A DNA stretch of 64,000 nucleotides, taken from assembly GCA_006384855.1 (NCBI GenBank), contig VCJN01001706.1:1-64000 (forward strand), given 5' to 3'. Under the pieces are notes generated by a model. That model saw nothing but the letters and a program-made list of their open reading frames with translations, ran no database searches and was not told the DNA's origin. This DNA is from Tetraselmis striata (lineage: Eukaryota > Chlorophyta > Chlorodendrophyceae > Chlorodendrales > Chlorodendraceae). This document shows positions 58,701-64,000 of the stretch, one piece after another (the stretch's first letter is position 1; the number at the start of each line of letters is the position of its first letter). The translations under genes and the position numbers were made by a program.

Positions 58701-61241
58701 GCGGCCACGGTTGGCCGCCAGCTGCCCCAGTCGCCGGCCTCCCTGGATGCGCAGCCTGCGCGGAGCGGCAACAGTGCCACCGCTGCGGCGATGCCAACCA
58801 GCGTCTCGGTCGATGCGGGAGCGGTGTTCTGCACATTAGGGACAACTATAGCAATCGCTTAGGCAGCTTGCTGGTAGCTGGTGTGGCTAGTCAGTGGAGA
58901 GTGCGGCCACTTGGCGACCCAGTCGAAGAAATACGGGCACGAGCGGATAGACAGGCTGGTTAGATATGGCATCCGTGCATGTTGGACATTCCTTTGATTT
59001 ATTGTTGCCCCCAGCTCATTCAAACAAAAAAGACAGCTCTATGTCTCTGGAGCCAATCAGAGCGGTGCACGAGCCTTGCCAACACCCTCATTCTGTCGGC
59101 GTCGCGCCTTGACATGATAGAATGCGTCAGCCGCTGGTACCTGGTAAACCCGGTCTGTCAGCATCGCTCGCCCATGGTCACCAACTGCGGAAGCACAGGC
59201 TATTAGAGCGGGATGTGCGGAGGGCAGGGACTGTACCGTGTGCATAAAACATCCCGTATTCATTCACTCCAGATAATCAAACAGCTTCTCGCCTCCTGGG
59301 CCGGTTTAACCTATAATCCAGTCCACCACACATGCTTGAGTCCCAGCGTGCCCTATTAATGTCCTCGTATGGATGTTCTCAAATTGGGCGGCAGTGTGGG
59401 GGAGAGGCTACTAGTCGCAACTGTTAGACAATTGGCATTGTGCGGATAGCCAAGACATTACGATGATATCCTTCCGCGCGTCGTCCAGTCTATTTTGGCG
59501 CGCTGCGCTTTGGCTCCGCGGCGAGCAACAGACGGGCGCCGCTGCCGCTGCCGTGCGTTTGCACCTCCATACGGCGCCGCCGCGCCGATTGTTGCCGTGT
59601 GGCACCAGTAACACATCGCTAGCAGCCGCCAATTCAAAGAATGGACAAATACAGGCGGCGCGATGGAGGCTGTACCGATTGACGTCGAGTCACCTCCCAA
59701 AGCGACCAGCATGACATGACACATCCCGGGAAGTTGCTTCGCAACAGTGTAATATAAACTTAAAAGGATTATCTGCGAGTGACGAGTTTGTCAGATATTA
59801 TATTGTTATTGTTCTCATGGCGTGCCTGCAGCCCTGCATTGCATACGTAGACCGTCTTAAGTTATGCTTATTCCCGCCTTGGACGTGCTCGCAAGTGGCA
59901 CAGTAGGACCTTCCTCTGATATAGTTGCAATCATGAGTTGCCTGTTTCCGAGCTGGGAAACATGGTACTTCGAAGACACCTCGATTAACGGCTGATCACT
60001 GGCTTCAGGGACTGGCTAGTACGGGAATAGGGGTGGGGGGGGGGGGGGGGGGGGTGAGGGGGCGTAAAAAGACTCCCCTCCTCACGCGCAGAGGAATTGC
60101 GTCTTGGGCTCAGCATTCGCCTTCACCGCCTTGGCGGCATCATCAATTCACAAAAACCTGGCAATATGGTCACTACATACAGTAGTACAGTATGGGCAAA
60201 TCTTCGCGCGCTACTACCAAGTCCTTTTACGTCAAGGGTGACTCGCAAGTAACATAGCCACCGCTAAAAGCGGCACGAGATCAACAGCAGAAGCGGCTTA
60301 GAAGCGGCCTCCAATCAACGCGAGGCGGTACGGATGAGTGAATCGCGCCCGGCTGAGAGTCCGGGCCACCCGTGCACATGTGTGCGAGGTGACCCCTGGC
60401 CGCGCTGTGCAGCTTGGCAACGGCCACGGAAAATACGCCGTCTGATGAGGCAGCGTGCACGGTCTCGAGCTGCCACCAAGCAAGCTCGGCACCCCGATAA
60501 AATCTGAGGATTACCAGCTACACAGGCGGTATGGTACCGCGCTGTCAATTATTTATGCTGCCGGATACGGATCCATCCTGTGAGAGGTATAATCGTATTA
60601 CATGGGACTTCTGGTCTATATCCCAATATGTATCGCGATATATTTGTCATTATTTCGCAGCATTCTGAAATGGCAACTTGCCACCTCAGCATCAGGCCGT
60701 GACCAGCAGTTCTATCATGTTCTCATCGCACTCGTACACTCGCGTAGTGGTCGCGCTACGTTAGCATTATGTAATCCTTAGCAATCGCTATATATAGTAG
60801 CAGATGGTAGAAGATAAGGATATAATAGTCGCTGCATATAATCCTTAATAATTAAAATCTATGGTCGCTACTCAGATTGTCGCTACGGTAGAGGAGCCCT
60901 TGATGCCGGACTGCTTCCCGGACGAAGCAGCATCTAGCTAGAAGCCGTTATTGCGCGCTGCTGTTGCTGCTGCTGCGCAGCATAAACCGGGTCGATCGGC
61001 AGCCAGCCACCCCACACCCTTTGCCACCCCTTCCCCGCCAGGTGCCGACTAGCTGCTCGCTAGTTGGCAGCTTCCCTGGATATAAACTTACGTACCCCTC
61101 ATACTACAAGATACCAAGGCTACCCTTGCGTGGCCCACTGGCTCGTCCCACCGGCTCGTCCAGCCCCATCCCGCCCGGCCGCTTCGCTCGAAGGTGTTTA
61201 TTTACATTATATCCCGTACACATACCGCGCCGGAGGTGCCA
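58701..61241. other. Intergenic; G20 tract
   Basis: G20 at 60035-60054. AT-rich from about 59.7 to 60.9 kb. The frames at 59458-59724 on both strands have no family character. Confidence 0.6.
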
Positions 61242-62899
61242 ATGCCCGCGCTTTCGCCTGCCAGGGGCTGGGCCACCCTACAGGCGCAGCTGTTGCGCGA
61301 GCTGCGTGGATTCGACCCAGAAGCCCTCCGCCACGTGCACCACATCCGTGTCACCAGCCTGAACGGTGAGCCCCTCCCACCCCCCCCCCCCCCCCCCCAC
61401 CACCCCACGGGCCAACACACTCACATCCCCTCGATTCGCCGCGCCCTAAGTATTCACCTGTCTTGTCGCCCGCCCCGCCCCCCCGGGGGGCTACCGCCGC
61501 CCGACATGAGCAACGAACCGTGCGTTCGGATGTATATATTTATTTGTTGATTAGCATGGTGATTAGCGACTACAGCATACCGTCGATATGCATTATTCAT
61601 TTGTTCGCACGCCATTTTGTCCGGAAAACGTGCGTATCGACATTGAACATTCGAGCGGAGCAGCAGGACTAAAAGTCGCTAGTAGGACTACAATTTATAT
61701 TTCATCAAGACATGACTACAGCACAGCACGCGCTGCGCCCCGCTATTTCGCTCGATGCTCAGCACCGCGGCCGCCCCGCCGCCGAGTCCCGCACGGCCTC
61801 CCGAGCCCCTGCCGCGCCCTTCGCCAGCGGCCTGACCCTGCGACCCCATCGGCAGGCCCCGCGAGCACAGAGAAGCGGGAGCAGTCGCTAGCGGCGCAGA
61901 TGGCCGAGCAGGCGGCGATGGGCGTGGGCGACGCGGAGGCGATGGCGCTGCGGAAGGCGCGCGCCAAGGTGGCGCTGCGCTCCGCAATGGATAACCAGCT
62001 GCACCGCGTGGCGCCCGGCCTTTTCATAGGTGAGGCCCTCTGCCGCCTCCCTGCCGCCCCCCCCCCCCCCCCCTCTCCCCCTACAACACACGCCCCAACC
62101 GAGCTGACGCACCTGCACGATCCTGGCCGTTTGGTTTTTATTTGTATTTATTTATTTTTATACCTTTCGATGCTTGGCGGATTGCGTTCACCCCCACTGA
62201 CCCGCGTGCTCGCTGTGGCCGCGACAGCTGCGGTAGGTGGCGCCAAAAACCTCGAGGCCATTCGCGCCGCGGGAATCACGCACATCGTGAACGCATCGCC
62301 GCTGGTGCCCTGCTTCCACGAGGTGCGGCCGCGGGACGGGGTGCTTTCAGGGGGCGGGGGGGGAGGCTATTGAGTTTCATGAGGTTACGGTGACCACTCA
62401 CAACAACCCCTTAAAGCCGCAGTAGGCACGGTTGTGGTTGGTGCAACCCAGCGCTAACAACAGCTCTACCCCCCACACGCAGGGGTCCCCCGGGCTGGAG
62501 TACCGGCGCGTGGACGTGTACGACACTGCGGACGCGGACCTCGCCGCGCACTTTGCGCCAGTCAGCGCCCACATCGCCGGCGCGCTCGCGGGCGGCGGCG
62601 CCGTGCTGGTGCACTGCTACGCGGGGCAGAGCCGCTCGGCGGCGCTGGTCGCGGCGCACCTCATGCTGGCGGGGGGGCTGACGCTCGGCGGCGCGCTGGA
62701 GGCGGTGCGGGCGGGCCGCCCCGCCGCGTGCCCCAACCTCGGCTTCATCGCGCAGCTCAAGCGGCTGGAGCGGCGCGCCGCGGAGGAGGCGCCCGTACAG
62801 AAGGCGAAGGCGCCGCCCGGCCGGCCGGCCGGCGGCGACCCCCGCCACGCCCCCGTCCAACTGGACGGCGGCGCCCGCCTCGCCAATGACGCCGTTTGA
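61242..62899 (+). CDS. Dual-specificity protein phosphatase
   Basis: Four exons: 61242-61365, 61856-62029, 62228-62322, 62483-62899. They total 810 nt and 269 residues with consistent phases. The N-terminal part is a helical, charged region (AAQMAEQAAMGVGDAEAMAL). The DSPc domain starts at APGLFIAAVGGAKNLEAIRA, then GITHIVNAS. The signature loop is VLVHCYAGQSRSAALVAAHL (HC-x2-G-x-SRS, Cys nucleophile, Arg phosphate binder), and the candidate general acid Asp lies in RVDVYDTADADL. The C-terminal tail is Ala/Pro/Arg-rich and probably disordered. It hydrolyses phospho-Ser/Thr/Tyr; the substrate is unknown. Introns 1 and 2 have sense C tracts 15 and 27 nt after the donor. The N-terminal exon is less certain than the rest. 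Confidence 0.85.
61381..61398 (+). repeat. Sense C18 tract 15 nt after DSP donor 1
   Basis: A sister tract, C17 at 62057-62073, lies 27 nt after donor 2. Confidence 0.9.
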
Positions 62900-64000
62900 G
62901 TTGTTGCCTGGGCGCGTGCTTCCTGCCACTCCCCCGCGGATGGTGGGGCATTGCTCCAGAACCTGGTCGGCAAGCTCGCCCAGGTGGCCCAAACTCGGTT
63001 CGAACCAGACTGCAGACGCGCGGCGACCTTCTGTGACCGCCCCATGAGCGCCCGGATGCCTGGCGCCCGTACATCTTTACTGTCCCCGCTGCCTCACCCT
63101 TCAAACACAAGACTCACCGCCCAGCAAATAACCCAGCGAAGCCAACCGGCGCGCGCTCGAGGCCGCCCTCCCCTGACATGGAGCTGTGTGTGGTCGGAGG
63201 GCATCACCACATTCCCGTCGGGCAGCCGTGTACCATACCAACCCCGCTCCAGCGCCTTCCGAGCGCCGCGGGGCCCGCCAACCGCATCTGCGCCGTCACC
63301 GCCAACTGTACACCATTGAGGAGGACCGCTCCAAGGCGGGCAGCAGCGCGGCCAACCGCTCGCCGAGATGGAGCGGCGGCCGTGTCCCTCCTTCCGCCCG
63401 GGAATAAGCGCTGCGTCAACCAAGACTGTCCTAAAGATCGCCTTTCAGCCCAGACACTGTCTTAGACACCCCCCCCCCCCCCCCCCCCCCCCCCCCAGTG
63501 TTCCTTCCCGCCCCATTTCCGCCCCCCCCCCTCTGTTGTATTGCATAATATGTACCCATAATAGCTAGTCCTACAAAAGCCTAGAGGCCCGCGCTGTCGC
63601 GCACCGGAATAATTCGACACGCACTCTCCAATGTAATGCATAATGTACAAAACACGCCGCCGGATGCCAATTACTACGGCGGGCGCATCTCTCACACGCC
63701 GATGTCAAAATTGAAATTGAACTGCAACGTGCTGACTTGTTGCTCTCCGCCGCGCAAGCCGAGGTGCTTTAGGACCTGCCTTATTCAACTGCTGTCTTTC
63801 TATCCGTCCTGTAGGGCCTACGCCACGCGCAGCATCCTCTGCAGCTCATGGAAATCAATGACGTTTTTGCAAGCCCATTCGCTGTGGGATAAAAATGCAC
63901 CGTCACCATTCATGTCATGTGGACGCTGTGGTTGAGCGGATGAGAACAGCCACGGTTGGAACACGCGGTGCCCCCCGTGTGTCTACTCTAACACCGGTAT
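62900..64000. other. Unassigned 3' end of the window
   Basis: GC-rich 62.95-63.45 kb is open in all + frames and resembles coding sequence in composition, but no family or splice model is convincing. A C28 tract (63469-63496) follows a possible donor (gtctta near 63458). A short CT/C tract and AT-rich sequence follow. Confidence 0.4.

Noticed and set aside
1..64000. Core promoters (TATA-like motifs) and polyadenylation signals
   Set aside because: AT-rich spacers contain many chance matches, and no site can be tied to a gene without transcript data.

Overview
The window looks like nuclear DNA of an intron-rich eukaryote, most likely a photosynthetic protist. GC-rich spliced genes alternate with AT-rich, repeat-laden spacers. 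There is no bacterial gene organisation, no operon and no rRNA. The gene set is plant/algal-like: a plant-type BNR sialidase-like protein, a CCS52/Cdh1 APC/C activator, a GT29 sialyltransferase-family protein, mitoribosomal protein mS35, an LRRNT_2-type secreted LRR protein, a dual-specificity phosphatase, and a protein with a plastid/thylakoid-style leader. The taxon cannot be fixed from sequence alone; a haptophyte or other alga fits. All exon models were built by eye from splice sites, reading phase and family motifs. No database search was possible.

Layout. 0.2-1.9 kb (-): 3' part of an uncharacterised spliced gene. 3.2-6.8 kb (-): sialidase-like gene. 9.0-11 kb: a small ORF and a decayed gene. 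13.2-15.1 kb (+): a short non-autonomous retroelement. 15.5-17.2 kb (+): lumen-type protein. 19.3-24.0 kb (-): Cdh1, whose largest intron carries three insertions (an inverted-repeat element, a truncated A-tailed retrocopy and a tRNA-derived SINE). 25.1-28.9 kb (+): sialyltransferase. 31.7 kb: second SINE copy. 32.4-35.1 kb (-): mS35, with a 169-bp minisatellite in an intron. 35-43 kb: repeat-rich spacer with LINE traces and decayed ORFs. 43-54.2 kb: cluster of tyrosine-recombinase elements, one carrying a nested transposon. 54.9-58.7 kb (+): LRR protein. 61.2-62.9 kb (+): dual-specificity phosphatase. 62.9-64 kb: unassigned.

Two observations stand out. First, introns here very often carry a long run of C on the sense strand 2-49 nt after the 5' splice site. 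Sixteen such tracts fall in introns of five genes, against four intronic G-sense tracts. Second, a family of elements has the order A1 - gag-like ORF - tyrosine recombinase - B1 - A2 - B2. These are the split direct repeats known from Ngaro/PAT-type DIRS-like retroelements, but I find no reverse transcriptase between the two genes.

The sialidase-like and sialyltransferase-like genes lie about 18 kb apart. Together they suggest that the host handles sialic-acid-like nonulosonates, though substrates cannot be read from the sequence.
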